Source: Hymenoscyphus infarciens
Lineage: Eukaryota > Ascomycota > Leotiomycetes > Helotiales > Helotiaceae
Assembly: GCA_001414345.1 (NCBI GenBank)
Contig: LLCB01000040.1
Coordinates: 1 to 64,000 of the forward strand
Length of the DNA stretch: 64,000 nucleotides
Reading direction: 5' to 3'
The notes under the pieces are model-generated. The model saw nothing but the letters and a program-made list of their open reading frames with translations. It had not been told where the DNA came from and made no database searches. Position numbers and translations under genes: made by a program. Below, piece after piece: positions 1 through 10,564 of the stretch; within the stretch, counting starts at the first letter, position 1, and each line of letters begins with the position of its first letter.

Positions 1-130
1 ATCTTTTATTCTATTATATATTAAATATCTCTAGAACTTATCTCTTTTAAGCCTTCTACTCTATTATCTACTAAACGTATATATAGAAACATATATTTAA
101 TTAAATAATATATAATACTTTTTAGTCCTT
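1..130. repeat. AT-rich, RIP-like repeat edge
   Basis: The first 130 bases are almost pure A/T with abundant TpA and no usable reading frame, like the right end of the window. It shares the short string TCTTTTAAGCCTT with position 60582 onward, so both ends may belong to related degraded elements. The element type cannot be named from this fragment. Confidence 0.55.
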
Positions 131-242
131 TTAGTCACGTTTCTTTCAATGCCGTCAAAGGCCGATTTTACACGTGATACCTGCGCGCTGACAAAGCTCA
201 AAAGGCGACGTGGTCATACCGACGTTAGACGAGTCATATGGC

Positions 243-287
243 CCTTAGGAGGGCTGGTCATAACGTTATGACCTGGCCCTCCTAAGG
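243..287. repeat. 45-bp near-perfect palindrome
   Basis: Outer arms CCTTAGGAGGGC (243-254) and GCCCTCCTAAGG (276-287) are exact reverse complements. They enclose an 18-bp perfect palindrome, GGTCATAACGTTATGACC (256-273). Only three bases in the 45 are unpaired. It lies between the AT-rich edge and the tRNA gene. It could be a transposon terminus, a recombination relic or a cruciform-prone site; nothing shows which. Confidence 0.8.
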
Positions 288-307
288 CTCGGGCTCGCTT
301 CTTTTTG
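286..307 (+). repeat. 22-bp dispersed repeat, copy 1
   Basis: A 22-base string beginning GGCTCGGGCTCGC and ending CTTCTTTTTG is identical to 56385-56406, 56 kb away on the same strand. It begins at the right arm of the palindrome. An exact 22-mer of mixed composition is unlikely by chance in 64 kb and suggests a shared mobile-element fragment. Confidence 0.6.
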
Positions 308-405
308 CATGCCTGTGGTGCAATTTTTAGCTCATGTATCCAATTAACCACAACGATAAAACAACGATAAAACAACAACGATAAAACAACAACAATAAAA
401 CACAT

Positions 406-498
406 GGGGAATTGGTTTAGTGGTATAATGTTCCCTTAGCATGGCCTTATAGGTAATCCTACTGGGAGAGGTCGCGAGTTCGATTCTTGCATTCTCCA
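406..498 (+). tRNA. tRNA-Ala (anticodon AGC), with intron
   Basis: A full cloverleaf can be drawn. The acceptor stem is 406-412 with 491-497, the anticodon stem 431-435 with 464-468, the anticodon AGC at 438-440, the T stem 474-478 with 486-490 and the T loop TTCGATT. A 21-nt intron (442-462) follows the base after the anticodon, the standard eukaryotic position. The acceptor stem has the G3:U70 wobble pair (G408-T495), the known alanine identity element, which supports the assignment. The discriminator base is A498. The D arm is short and looks like that of tRNA-Pro genes, but anticodon and G3:U70 both say alanine. Confidence 0.88.
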
Positions 499-508
499 AT
501 AAATCTTA

Positions 509-514
509 TTTTTT
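509..514 (+). terminator. RNA polymerase III terminator of the tRNA gene
   Basis: A run of six T lies 11 bases after the tRNA discriminator base, the usual Pol III stop signal. Confidence 0.7.
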
Positions 515-1911
515 GCTTTAATTTTTGTATCATCTCCCTTCAAAGTGGGGTTTTTTGGGTGGGAAGTTGGCGTTTTTAGGCGAAGAGTTCAAGCGAGGGG
601 ATGTGGTGTGAGAATCCAGCCACTGGCAACGCTAATTTCATATTCTCTTGTCTGGCACTTACCCGTCTCAATAGCAATTCCCTAAAGAGCTTAGAATGTG
701 GGAGCATCACTTGCGTGTGAAGAGTTTCAATCATTATTCTAGCGGGCTGATGAAGTCACTGCATTACTGCATGTAATAAATAATCTACCAATTAAGGGAT
801 TTACACTTACTTTGGGAACTAGCGAAGCTAAGCGAAGGGACCGTTCTAAGGAGGTCAACCGCCATAGTGTTAAGCTCCTCCGGATTGAGCGTGGGGTACC
901 AATGCTTCTTTCCGGCACCACCGCGCCTATTTTCTTCTTCCTTGAATTTATTCACAACAATTTCTCTCCTCTTGGCAAAATTAATTCTTCCACCCCTCCA
1001 CCATCATAATCTCCTCGTACTTCTAATGAATGGCAGCATACAACCTTCCCTCCACATCAGTCAATTCTCGGATATTTTTGCCCTCTATCTTGCGGAGCTT
1101 GATGTAATCTCCTATCTTTCAAACCTCTGTAGTTTTCTATTTGATTTCTCAGAGACTTTTGAAGTGTGAGTTTCTTGCACGTTTTGTATTCCATATCCCG
1201 GTATCTTTCGGGGATCCAATTACACATCTCTCGTTGCCGTTCTAGACCGCAGATTCCTTTGTAGTTCATACGCGCTGGTTTCTTTTAGGAAATCCGAGAG
1301 TTGGTCCGGGCTGAGGTCCATGTTGTTGTTTTTTTACCTTGGATGGTCTTATAATACTATTCGCGCCCGGCAGCGAATGAGTTTGGTACGTGCAGATGTA
1401 AATTACGTGTGCGAGATTTGCGGGAACCAATTACTTAGGGATCTTGGAATTAATTAAATATGTCTTAGTAGCTCTGTCCAAGGATTAAAAATACTCAAGG
1501 GTGGTTCTTTATTGTGGTAACATAGATTAACAAAAGGCTGCCTAAATTAGAACAAAGAACAGAATTGCATCAATTTCATAGCTAACGAAAGGAGCAGGTA
1601 TAGCTATCGCTGATGTAAGTCGTTCTCTAGTAAAGCGCCCAAACACGTATGCCTTCCAGCACACGAAGCTTTTTTGGCGAGAGACTCGAGAGATTCGTTA
1701 CAGAAAACCCAAAAACATGAAAGTCCACAAAGGGGCCTTGCTAGGATTACTTTCGAAGGGAGGTATTATTGATTTTCCCGGTATGAATGAGGTCTAACAC
1801 CTTCACCCATTAGTAACCACGAAAAATATAAATTCCGAACATGCAAGTGTCGATAAATGATCGGCTATCATGGAAGATTTTCGCTTTGAGGAAGTATGCT
1901 AAACACCCTCC
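515..1911. other. No gene seen
   Basis: About 1.4 kb with only short overlapping frames on both strands. None has domain-like sequence, a good start context or splice signals that would extend it. Confidence 0.6.
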
Positions 1912-2202
1912 CTAATTGATAGGTGTGTTGGGGTTTTGGCATACTGATCCTAGCCACTCTGACAAGTTCTTTGGTCGTTTTTTGGGGGGAAGCTTTACTC
2001 CTTCTCCAGCCAGCCGAAGCCCTTTCCAAAGCAATTTTTTCCAGGGTGGAGGACACAACTTTCCTCTAGATGTATCTTCCCTGACCAATCTAATCAGGTT
2101 ATCATACGCGACATAGATCCTACCCTCTAAATCCTCCCCAGATTCAGGGCTAAGCAATAGATAAGATTCCCGCACATGCGTCATCGAATACGGTGGTACC
2201 AT
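1912..2202 (-). CDS. Small hypothetical protein
   Basis: An ATG-started frame of 96 codons, MVPPYSMTHVRES... The composition is protein-like: a charged middle section with SGEDLEGRIYVAYDN and later PPPWKKLL, no low-complexity stretch. I do not recognise the family. A possible donor (GTATGC) occurs near codon 86, after SEWLGS, so the last ten residues may be intron. The region has no neighbour that explains it. It could be a small cytosolic protein, a relic exon, or a chance frame. Confidence 0.35.
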   Translation of the reverse strand: MVPPYSMTHVRESYLLLSPESGEDLEGRIYVAYDNLIRLVREDTSRGKLCPPPWKKLLWKGLRLAGEGVKLPPKKRPKNLSEWLGSVCQNPNTPIN

Positions 2203-3216
2203 AATCCTGCAGAAACTCTCCAGTTAGTATCAAAATCGAGAGAAGTTTTAGGGAAAGGAGGGGGTGACTGAGGAGCAAGCAGCGTCTCAACTCTCGGGAG
2301 AACCAGAAAGGGAAGGAGAAGCTCGGGGAAGACTTGCACTTAATATTTGGTCAAGACCTAGCCTCTCGTAGCTCATTAACACATTACAATGTCGTCTCCC
2401 GAGATGGCATTTCGGAAACAGGTCTTGATTTTGTCCATATCAGCGTAGTCATCCTTTAAAAGACAATTCTCCTCATCATTTGTTGGGTGAACCAAGAGCA
2501 TGCGTGATATGTCAAGACGAGCGAGGGGGTCTGTAATCTTAATGTATTCGAGTTCGTTATTTTAAGACTCAGATCCTTCCCAACTTGTGCCTTGATTCCA
2601 GGTTAAGAGATTTTGCGTTGCAACTGTAACTGTGGAAGTATGCTGGGAATTGAAGACTTGAAATCTACGATAGACCTGATTCCAGGTCAGAAGAGTTAAG
2701 TTACATTTTTAAGAAGAAGAAAGAGAGAGTTCTAAAAACAGCAGCCACGTGTCTTTAGACTTATATAACAGCTCATTCATGTTCTTTTATAGCGAACATC
2801 AATGGTGTTATGGCATGGGTTAAATCTTTTCCCTCGTTGATGCGTTTCAATATTCTACCAACTGCTTAATCAACGCCACCTTTTTTCGTTGTCTTTATTT
2901 TCCAAAATATTCTCCAAGTTAACTGTTGTTTTAAGGAAAATTTGAGCCCAATTTGTTGAGAGTTTCGCGAGCGCGCTTTAGAGTTTGGCTTGCTCGTAAT
3001 AATGGTCGAAAGTTTCTCTACTCCCAAGTATTACATTTTCTCCCCCAGTTTTCGTCTTTGTCAAGTCGTAGCTTGTGGACGACCCTCCTAGAGCCCGCCC
3101 CCAATAAGTTCTTAATCCCAAACTTTCTAATAGCAACCTCCTAGCAGAGAACTTAGTACAAGACTCGTAAATTCTTTCGGAACAACGAGCCCAAAATTCC
3201 TCCTGTTGTAATTATT
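2203..3216. other. No gene seen
   Basis: About 1 kb of moderately AT-rich sequence. It carries only short unrelated frames and no recognisable RNA or repeat. Confidence 0.55.
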
Positions 3217-4442
3217 CTAGCATATAAACTGTAAGAAACAAGCTATTCCTTGAAGCGGGGAGCGGCCAAAGAATATATTTGGCCATGATTGGAGACCAAT
3301 CCTCAAGAGATGGCCAACACAACTGAAACCAAAGTATCCATCCTGTCCACGCTCACTTCCATGCACCAGTGGCTCAGCACTTCCGCCAAGAACCTTACAA
3401 AATTGTTCGCTTCATCTTAGTAAGTAGATTGAATAAGTGCTTACATCGCTTTGCCATTCAAAACCACGTTCTACAACCCCTGCTCCATCTTTCAGATGAG
3501 CCTGCCTTTGCTTTTGTTGAAACAGATTCCACCCTAAATCATCTATCATAACTCGAAATATGGCATGCATGATTTCATGAACAGCGGTGGCTGCGAAATA
3601 AAAACTGTGCGTCAAAAGTCTCACAATCAGGTAATTGTGTAGAACTATGATGAAAAAGGCATTCAAGGATAGTCACATGCCAATAAACAGCGAGCTTTTG
3701 AGTTTTTAAGCCAACCCCAGGTATAAGTGGGATAGTCAAACCAGCGGCACCATGGAAACTTTTCAGGGCCCACATTATCTTCTATTGTGGGGTCCTCATC
3801 CCTGTTTATGAAGCCCAATGACGTTTGGTATTCACTGACTAGGCGTGATATATAATTCTCCCTCTTTTGTTTAATGTCTGCTTCCCAAAAGGCAGGATTT
3901 GTGTTAATACGAGGTTTCTTACGTGGATATATTGTGAACTAAGGCACTTCTTTGTTTTGTTCTTGTTGTAAGCCCTTTTCCATTGGCTTAATATCACCTC
4001 CCATAAGGTCCTCTAACTGCTTGTCCTTTAGCTTTGTATGAAGAGAGCGTGTATGTCCTTACATGTTGTAGAGTTTGTGTACTCCTTAATAATCTCTTTG
4101 CGAGTCGCAAATTAGACTCCAACATTTTCCAAACATGTGGATTATTTGCTTCCAAAGTCCCTTCATAAGGCAAAGGGTACTTGATACTCATAGGATACAA
4201 TTTCCGTCGATATTCTGGCCAATTGTGATTTCTGAGATCCTTTATTGAATCGTGGGTTTCCCATCTTTCTTTCTGAAATAAAGGTCCAAAGGGATTTGTA
4301 AGAGTTGTAATCTTGAATTCCCTATCCCTAGGTATGTCCACTTTGTTAAAAAGGAAGATAAAACAAGATTGGAACAGTGTAGATGCATCTCCTTACAATC
4401 AATATGTTCCTGTATTGTAAATCCTAGTTTATTCTCTGCCAA
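3217..4442 (-). CDS. Uncharacterised protein with zincin-type HExxH motif
   Basis: Five exons read from 4442 down: 4442-4397, 4340-4063, 3938-3677, 3590-3445, 3393-3217, giving 302 aa with all phases consistent. Introns have GT-AG ends (GTAAGG, GTAAGG, GTGACT, GTAAGC). The start MAENKLGFTIQEHID is joined by the first intron to LDIPRDREFK. Exon 4 carries TAVHEIMHAIF: HEIMH fits the HExxH zinc-binding signature of zincin metallopeptidases, followed 30-40 residues later by VERGFEWQ, a candidate third ligand region. No signal peptide is visible, so it is probably intracellular. Read without splicing, a TAG and a frame change interrupt the gene; the 123-nt second intron removes both. Peptidase activity is inferred from one motif only; it may be an inactive relative. 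Confidence 0.68.
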
Positions 4443-4948
4443 TACCCTTATTTACTCCCCTCTCGCTATCTGTCTTCTTCCCCTTGTGTCATTGAAAGCT
4501 GGGGAAATCTATGGGGAACGAGAGCCATTCTCTCGTCACTATAAGCGGCAGAATAACTGATGGGTGCCATGGTAAATTGTAACTAAGTATTGAGGTTTTA
4601 TAGCACCTTTTGAACTTTGTCCCTCTACTACATCAAAATGGAAGTGGAAAAAAAGGTTGGATCGCTTGAAAGGTTGAGTAGAGGAAAATTGTCGGAGGTG
4701 TTTCTGCAATATGCATAGTTTGACAAAGAAAGAGTTATTTCATTGTTGCCGTGGATGGGGTAAAGTGCCCAACCAAAAAGCCAACAAAGAAATATTTAGA
4801 ATCCTCAACCTAAACGAAATATACTACCTTAGAATGGGCTGTAAAAGTAACAGTAAAAATATAATTCCTTCAGGTGGATAACCTTGGTGTTTTTGTTTTA
4901 TTAGAAAAGTTTTGGTTCAATACTAGCACTAATTCAACATCATATACA
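4443..4948. other. Spacer between two minus-strand genes
   Basis: About 500 bases, the promoter side of the zincin-motif gene and the 3' side of the SRPBCC gene. No further feature seen. Confidence 0.5.
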
Positions 4949-5524
4949 TCAAGATCCACTTTCCACCTTTTTCTTCAAATCCGCATTGAACCCCAAATAC
5001 GCCAAATACAATGATCTCCCAGCCAACCAACTTTGCACCAGGAAAGATAACCACCCAGTATACTCTTCCTTCTGTATAAACGTGGTACCACCTTTAGTGA
5101 CTTTGCTGGGTTCAAAACAAAAGGTATGCAAGCCCGCGATTCCCATTACTGGCGGTCCCTGCCATTGAAACGTGGTTGGTGAGTTTTCCTTATCAAAAAC
5201 TGGTTAGAAAGACTACTCAAAATAGAAGAATCATGGCCCCGTGAAAGGCGAAACTCACGGTGATCTCAACATCAAAGTCCATATCATTCAATTTGCAATG
5301 CAGTTGTTTTCCAACAGCAAGAGGTTCGTTATCAGAGCTCGGCGAGAGTGGTTTGATGGATTTGACGAATCCTTGGTGCCAGTTTGGGTAGGCTGGGAAG
5401 TCGAAAAACTTCGGGTTGGTCAGTTTTGATGTGATACAAGTATCGGGGAATCAGCTTAGGGAGTACGTACAACCTTTCGGACTTCCTCCGGGGTTCGCGC
5501 GATTTCGACACTGGTGAAAATCAT
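4949..5524 (-). CDS. SRPBCC (START-like/polyketide cyclase fold) domain protein
   Basis: Three exons (5524-5471, 5408-5259, 5188-4949) give a 147-aa protein. The introns begin GTACGT and GTGAGT. The N-terminus MIFTSVEIARTPEEVRKV matches the typical first strand and helix of fungal SRPBCC proteins. This is followed by FFDFPAYPNWHQGFVKSI (residues 19-36), a central strand region ending LNDMDFDVEIT, and a C-terminal section with GIAGLHTFCFEPSK, GGTTFIQKEEYTG and a long helix over the ligand cavity. Proteins of this fold bind hydrophobic ligands; neither ligand nor activity can be read here. No signal peptide. The length is normal for a single-domain member. Confidence 0.8.
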
Positions 5525-6140
5525 AGTGCTACAGGCTTGAAATTTGCGGATTTGGAAGGGCAGCAATAAAAATCTTTGAGCAGAGTGAGAATGAGAGGCT
5601 CCGGGAGCTTATATATACATGGAGGGCTCGGGAGTGACTTCGTGATTCTATTCGCTTATTTCTCCGTACGGCCACTTTGGCCGGGGATTGACCCCGCAAT
5701 GGTTTTCGCTCCCCGAAATAATCGTATCTATCTTTCTCTTTTCTGCTGTAGTTATATGGTTCTACTACTTGGTGTCAAGACACGGTGAATCAAGGTTCAT
5801 TGTTGAGACCCTTCACAAATATAATGTCTTAGTACTTGGATTGTCCACCACAAGGTTGAGTATACAATTATCCCATCATATTCTCCCTCGAGAATCTCCC
5901 CACCTCTTAAACTTTCCAATATATTCTTCTCCTCGAAAAGCACTCCGCAACAAAAAACCTACACACCATCTACACCATCTACACCAACACCAAACCATAT
6001 CAAAATCTACATCATAGTAAGCTCCAGAAGCCAACACTAAACAAACATCAATACCAAAACCAAAACAACTCTCGAGGTTGGTATCATCAAAAATACCCAA
6101 GGGATCTCACGCCAGAAAGAGAACCCCAAAACCCCTCATA
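5525..6140. other. Intergenic, no gene seen
   Basis: Promoter side of the SRPBCC gene. It contains a short CCATCTACA-type repeat near 5966-5990. Frames on both strands here are low-complexity and not supported. Confidence 0.5.
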
Positions 6141-6447
6141 ATGTGCACACAAAGGATTTCCTCCTACACCACCTGCCACAAACCACGTCTGCTACAAACC
6201 CACATTCTGTCGCTACAGATACGGTATTCTGCATTCCGTAGAGTGACAAGTAGAAAACATCAAGTCTCTATGTCCGGAATGCGTGGATAAGCAACGAGCT
6301 GGATTATCGAGACGAGAGGAAGATGAGGAGTTGAGTGACAGGTGTTATGATGAGAATGTGGGGGACAATGATAGTTTGAGTAAGACGAGGGTTAAGAGGT
6401 TGTGGAAGCAAAAGACGACCAGGAAGGGGACGGGGGGTGGGAAATAG
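6141..6447 (+). pseudogene. Broken small cysteine-containing protein gene (putative)
   Basis: An ATG at 6141 starts MCTQRISSYTTCH. After a one-base shift the sequence continues HVCYKPTFCRYRYGILHSVE, meets an in-frame TGA, and continues with SLCPECVDKQRAGLSRREEDEE and a basic tail to a TAG at 6445-6447. Cysteine pairs (CxxC-like, CPEC) recall small fungal proteins that start MCTQR/MCIQR. One frameshift and one stop within 300 bases suggest a dead copy. No intron of normal size repairs both lesions. The call rests on pattern only. Confidence 0.35.
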
Positions 6448-6634
6448 AGAGGAAGAGGAGAAGGGAGGGTAAGGGAAAGGGAGTGGGAATAAGCGAGATT
6501 TGTGACCGGGTGGATCATGCTATGGGATTTGCTGAGAATTGATTGATTTTCTGAGACCGAGGAACTGCTCTTTTAGAATCAACTGCTCTGTTTCGCTACC
6601 TGCTTGCTGGTGTTGTAGAAATATTGAAGTTCCA

Positions 6635-7788
6635 CTACTTCAAGGCAGCCAGAATTTTAGTCCAATCTTCTTTCCTAACATACTCCTCCCAACTTGTCAT
6701 CTGGCATGGCACACCAAGCTATTATTCCACACGTTAGTAACACGGCCAGAAAAATAGAAATGATTGTACACACTCACATTCTCAGGAAGCACAACCTCTT
6801 CACCGCCTGTATATCCAAACTCATCCTCAAACAACATCATCTCACCAATCTCTCTCATCAGCCCGGGAATTGGAACAAAGCTCTCGAATTGCTCAAGCGT
6901 CACCTCGTCAAATCCTCCATATTGTAAGTTGTGGATCGCACACCACGTCTTGAATTGTTCGGTCCAGGAAAGACTGGCTCCCGCACCAAGAATGGTTTTC
7001 CCAGGTGCAGCTTCGACGGCTGCATGGACGAGAGAACCTGTGTCACGGGTATCTACTTGAGCACGAGGATTGTGTTGAGTTCCCTTGAGAATTGCCAGTT
7101 TGATAGTTCCCTCTGGTGTCTATCTTACTATCAGTACGCTGAGATCAAGCGAGGGGAGGTCGTTTCATACCTTACGAAAATGTAAATTCTCCTTCCAATT
7201 CGCCATATAATTCCCCAAAACCAGAACTGTCATCTTCTTCGCAAGCTCAGGATGCTTCTCTTTCAAATACTCCACTCCCCTTGCCTTACTATCGAAGTGG
7301 TAAACCCATTTATACTTCCCCGCTCCCCACTTAGATGCATCACACTGTGCGCTAACAACTAACCTCTTCAATCCTTCGACTTGGGCCGCTGCGTCGGCTA
7401 TGTTTTTTATTTGTTGTAACTCTTGTTCGCAGCAGTATTCGTTGATTGTTTGGCCTTCTTTGAGGAGGGCTTTGGTGGCGGGGTTGTAGAAGGGATCCCA
7501 GAAGTTTGTTGTGGCGAAGATTGCTGTTGCTCCTTGGAAAGCGGTGGTGAGGGAGGAGGGGTCATTTAGGTTTGCTGTGACGAGTTCGAGTCCTTTTGAA
7601 GCCAAGGCAAGAGCTGATGGGGAGGTGATGTTGCGGGTTATGCCTCTGATCTTCCATTCTGGGAGATTGAGGAAATGGGTTGCTACTGAACCTCCCTAGA
7701 GAAGAATTAGAAATATTCTGAGAAGAAGTGATGAACATTTGTGTACCTGTTCTCCTGTGACTCCTAGGATTACAATGGTTTTCGACAT
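6635..7788 (-). CDS. NmrA-like family NAD(P)-binding protein
   Basis: Four exons (7788-7747, 7695-7171, 7119-6778, 6718-6635) give 330 aa. The protein opens MSKTIVILGVTGEQGGSVA, the GxxGxxG dinucleotide-binding turn of atypical short-chain dehydrogenases, interrupted exactly by intron 1. Further landmarks are WKIRGITRN, LVTANLNDPSSL, AIFATTNFWDPF and RLVVSAQCD, all typical of NmrA-like proteins; the C-terminus has LGAGASLSWTEQF and MTSWEEYVRKEDW. The family includes the nitrogen-metabolite repressor NmrA and many redox-sensing or isoflavone-reductase-like proteins; most members lack a catalytic Tyr-x3-Lys pair. Which role applies is unknown. It lies divergent from the small C2H2 gene across a 730-base spacer. 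Confidence 0.88.
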
Positions 7789-8518
7789 TGTTGTATTTTT
7801 CAGGGAAGATATTTTGGAGTGCTGAAGAGTGAATAGAAGGTGAAGTGAGGATATGCCAATGAACAAAACTATGATGATGTGAGTTGTTGATTTAGACAGG
7901 AAACTCATGAGTTTATATAAATTATTCTCATCCTCGTGAAGGAGTCTTAGAATACCGCTTTGAATGTGGAGCCATTTCGAGTCTCTGAGCGAATAAAACA
8001 AAGCTGAAAGAGGCGAAGTGAATGAAACAGTCATTGCTGACCCCAAAAGGAGTCCGATTCAGGCATTTCCATAGGTTGTTGGTGTCAATAATGGTCAGGA
8101 GTACCGGTACCCCTGCCGAAAATATCGGTCGCTCGGAGGCAATGGAAGCCCCGATGTGTAATGCGACGAACTGATTGGATGGCCCTCCCTTTGCATCGTA
8201 AATAGATAGCAAGATTGAAAGTTAAGATAAGTATACTTCTGTGGGTTGGCGAGGTTTTCCCTTGAATGCTATTCCCTAAATTTCCATATTGTTTACTTGC
8301 GGAAATGGAAGAATTTTGTTGGAAAGGAGGGGATGTCACGGGCTTGCGAACACCCCACCAGCCACTTTTAGTGGGGCCTGGAGTTTAAGCTTAAACGGCC
8401 TAGGACGAGAATTTCACACCAACAACACCAACAACACCAACAACACCACTCCTCTCCAGACCCTCAACCAGACCCAAAACACACATCACCCTCAAGTTAC
8501 CCTCTCCAAACCGCAAAT
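7789..8518. promoter_or_regulatory. Divergent intergenic region
   Basis: Separates the NmrA-like gene (minus) from the C2H2 gene (plus). The right half has an ACCAACAAC repeat (about 8418-8446), likely 5' untranslated sequence of the C2H2 gene. No conserved operator recognised. Confidence 0.4.
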
Positions 8519-9030
8519 ATGCCTGTTTCCAAGAAGATGAAGGTACGTTCCCTCCCCTAAGATCCACCAAAACAATGAAGTCGAGGGCGGCAAGCAAAAG
8601 AACCAACGCTGATAAGCAATCCTCCTCCAGGTCCAACGCGACCACCGCAAAGCCGAAGCAGCAGGAACTCGCGCACCCGTCAAGGCAAACGGTCTCCCTG
8701 TCAAAGCCCCAAAGCCAACATCCATCGTACGTTCAAGACCGAGATCCACGATCCTCTTCCTAGCAGATCAAAACCACACCGACACCCCTCCTCCCCTTTA
8801 AATCGTGATCGCGATTCCCAAGAACAACCCCGGAGAGAGGACGCAAATGAGAGGGATACGAAGGAATAACATGCTAATATATCCCCTTTCGCACAATCTA
8901 GTGCGCAAACTGCCGAAAGGAAATCGTCAACACGAACTTGAAGCAATTGGAGGTCCACGCCGAGACTCACGACTCGAAGAACTGGCCCAAGGAGAAGTGC
9001 TGGCCAAAGGAGTTTCCTTCGGCTGCATAA
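8519..9030 (+). CDS. Small At2g23090-like/zf-met2 type C2H2 zinc-binding protein
   Basis: Three exons (8519-8542, 8631-8726, 8902-9030) give 82 aa. Exon 1 is MPVSKKMK and exon 2 is basic and Ala/Pro-rich, ending PVKAPKPTSI. Exon 3 carries CANCRKEI...LEVHAETH, a C-x2-C...H-x4-H zinc site, then NWPKEKCWPKEFP. This is the layout of the small eukaryotic At2g23090-like zinc-binding proteins, whose biochemical role is poorly known. Intron 1 has donor GTACGT and branch GCTGATA; intron 2 has GTACGT and GCTAATA. Exon 3 is the most certain part. A stretch inside intron 1 also reads as plausible protein (GGKQKNQR), so an alternative exon is possible. Confidence 0.72.
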
Positions 9031-9742
9031 ACACAATCGGAGAAATTCGAGAGAGATGATATATGGACGAATGAAATATGCGATTGATGAGGGGTTCAGC
9101 GGGGTTAATGGTGGGGGTTCAGACGGATAGGAGTTTTTCTTTACATTGCGATACGTCTTTGATTTGCTTTGAGGGCGTGAGATACGTATGGATTACTGGG
9201 GATGAAAATATACCGGTTCTCCCTGGGTTTTTTCTTATTGACTGTGAGGTTCTTTTGGTGGTTTTATTGGGGGTGGGAGCGAGTAAGTGCATCGCTTCGG
9301 TTTTATATGGCGTTCTAAGATGGGGGGGGCGAGACACCATGGGATGCGGTCGAGATATGGCCTGTGATAGTGCCCTGAGGCATGGCGCGGGCGCTGTATT
9401 TCAATGGACCTCCCTGTAAATCAGGGCTCGCTCACCTTAATTCGTTAGCTGCACATGCTGGCATTCATACCCAAGGCTTCAGTTCAGGCCATCCACGCTT
9501 ACTCGTAAGCCACGCTGGTGAATCACAAGATTTCGGAGCACTTTACGGGGCACTCACGTGTAGTATTCCGAGAGATTAGCACTTCACTCAAGCCTCCGAC
9601 ATTTATAGGTATCCCATTTATAACATATCAATGGGGTTCATTTCCAGGAACTCAGTCCATGTTAAACCTTTCCTCTCCTCCGAACCCGTCAGGCTATCTT
9701 CTTCCCTATGCTCACCAAGCAGCTTATTGGCGTGTATGGAGG
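9031..9742. other. No gene seen
   Basis: About 700 bases with short GC-rich frames on the plus strand that have no domain-like content. Includes the 3' end of the C2H2 gene and of the first peptide gene. Confidence 0.5.
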
Positions 9743-10057
9743 TTACCAATGGGCGTTACCACACCAGATGCTCTTTTTCTCCCCGCAATCGCATGTTCTG
9801 AGGAAATGGCACAGAGACCAGCGTTTTCCTTGCTTTGCTTCAGCTTTGTCCGATGTTTGGTGGGAATTTTCGACCGTTGTATCTTTTTCCTTGAATGGGA
9901 TGGCAGCGGCTTGGACGGCTGGGACGAGAAGTGAGGTGGTTGTTATGATTGTTGCTGTGATGTGTTGGAGGCCGAAACCTTGGTTTGGGTTTGGGTTGTA
10001 GGCGAGGGTTGTTGAGAAGAGGCCTAGGAAGGCGAAGATGATGGTGTGGAAGTTCAT
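9743..10057 (-). CDS. Secreted prepropeptide, array copy A
   Basis: Single-exon, 104 aa. Residues 1-19 (MNFHTIIFAFLGLFSTTLA) form a clear signal peptide. A pro-region follows with a second hydrophobic stretch ending VPAVQAAAIP (about residues 45-54). Residues 78-79 are KR, a Kex2-type dibasic site. The remaining 25 residues start WSLC and contain four cysteines spaced C-x5-C-x-C-x7-C (CHFLRTCDC... then WC). The expected product is a short disulfide-stabilised secreted peptide. It shares signal peptide, AVQAAAIP block and cysteine frame with copies C, D and E on the same strand. Function unknown: effector, antimicrobial or signalling peptide are all possible. Confidence 0.75.
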   Translation of the reverse strand: MNFHTIIFAFLGLFSTTLAYNPNPNQGFGLQHITATIITTTSLLVPAVQAAAIPFKEKDTTVENSHQTSDKAEAKQGKRWSLCHFLRTCDCGEKKSIWCGNAHW

Positions 10058-10564
10058 GTTTATTGTTGTTGTGGTGCTGGGTTTGGGAGTAAGGGTGTAG
10101 GTTGTTTGTTGAAAAGTGTCAAGTTAGAGGGAAGGGGGTTTCGTGCGGTCTTTTTTATGGACTACCGAGCAACTGTGCTTGTCTGAATGACTGAATTCGT
10201 TCTTATATTATTCGTGATTGGTGAATATAGTATCCTCGAGAAATCTTCTGAATCTTATGAGATGGGGTTAAGTTATTCAACGATGTTAACCTGCTGGACA
10301 TTATCATGTCAAAGTGACTCAGAAGAAAGCATTGGAAGTAGGGCTTGAGAGCTCTATCTACCAGCAGAACTAGGTTCTCATGTTCATAAACACTTAACTT
10401 TCTACGGATGGTACATTCTCACTTTATCACACGCTTATAGCCCTTTTTCTTTTTAAATTGATCATGTAAATTTCTAGTACTCGTTCTATCATCGCTACTA
10501 TCTTAGATGCAAATAGATTTAACCAGACAAAGAAGTCAGCCAGCTCAAGTAGCTAACTAGGAGT

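Noticed and set aside
739..1269. Overlapping small frames on both strands
   Set aside because: They overlap each other, have no domain-like content and no splice signals linking them to anything longer.
3939..4020. TAG stop and frame change that first made the zincin-motif gene look dead
   Set aside because: A 123-nt GT-AG intron (4062-3939) removes both and joins the frames in phase.
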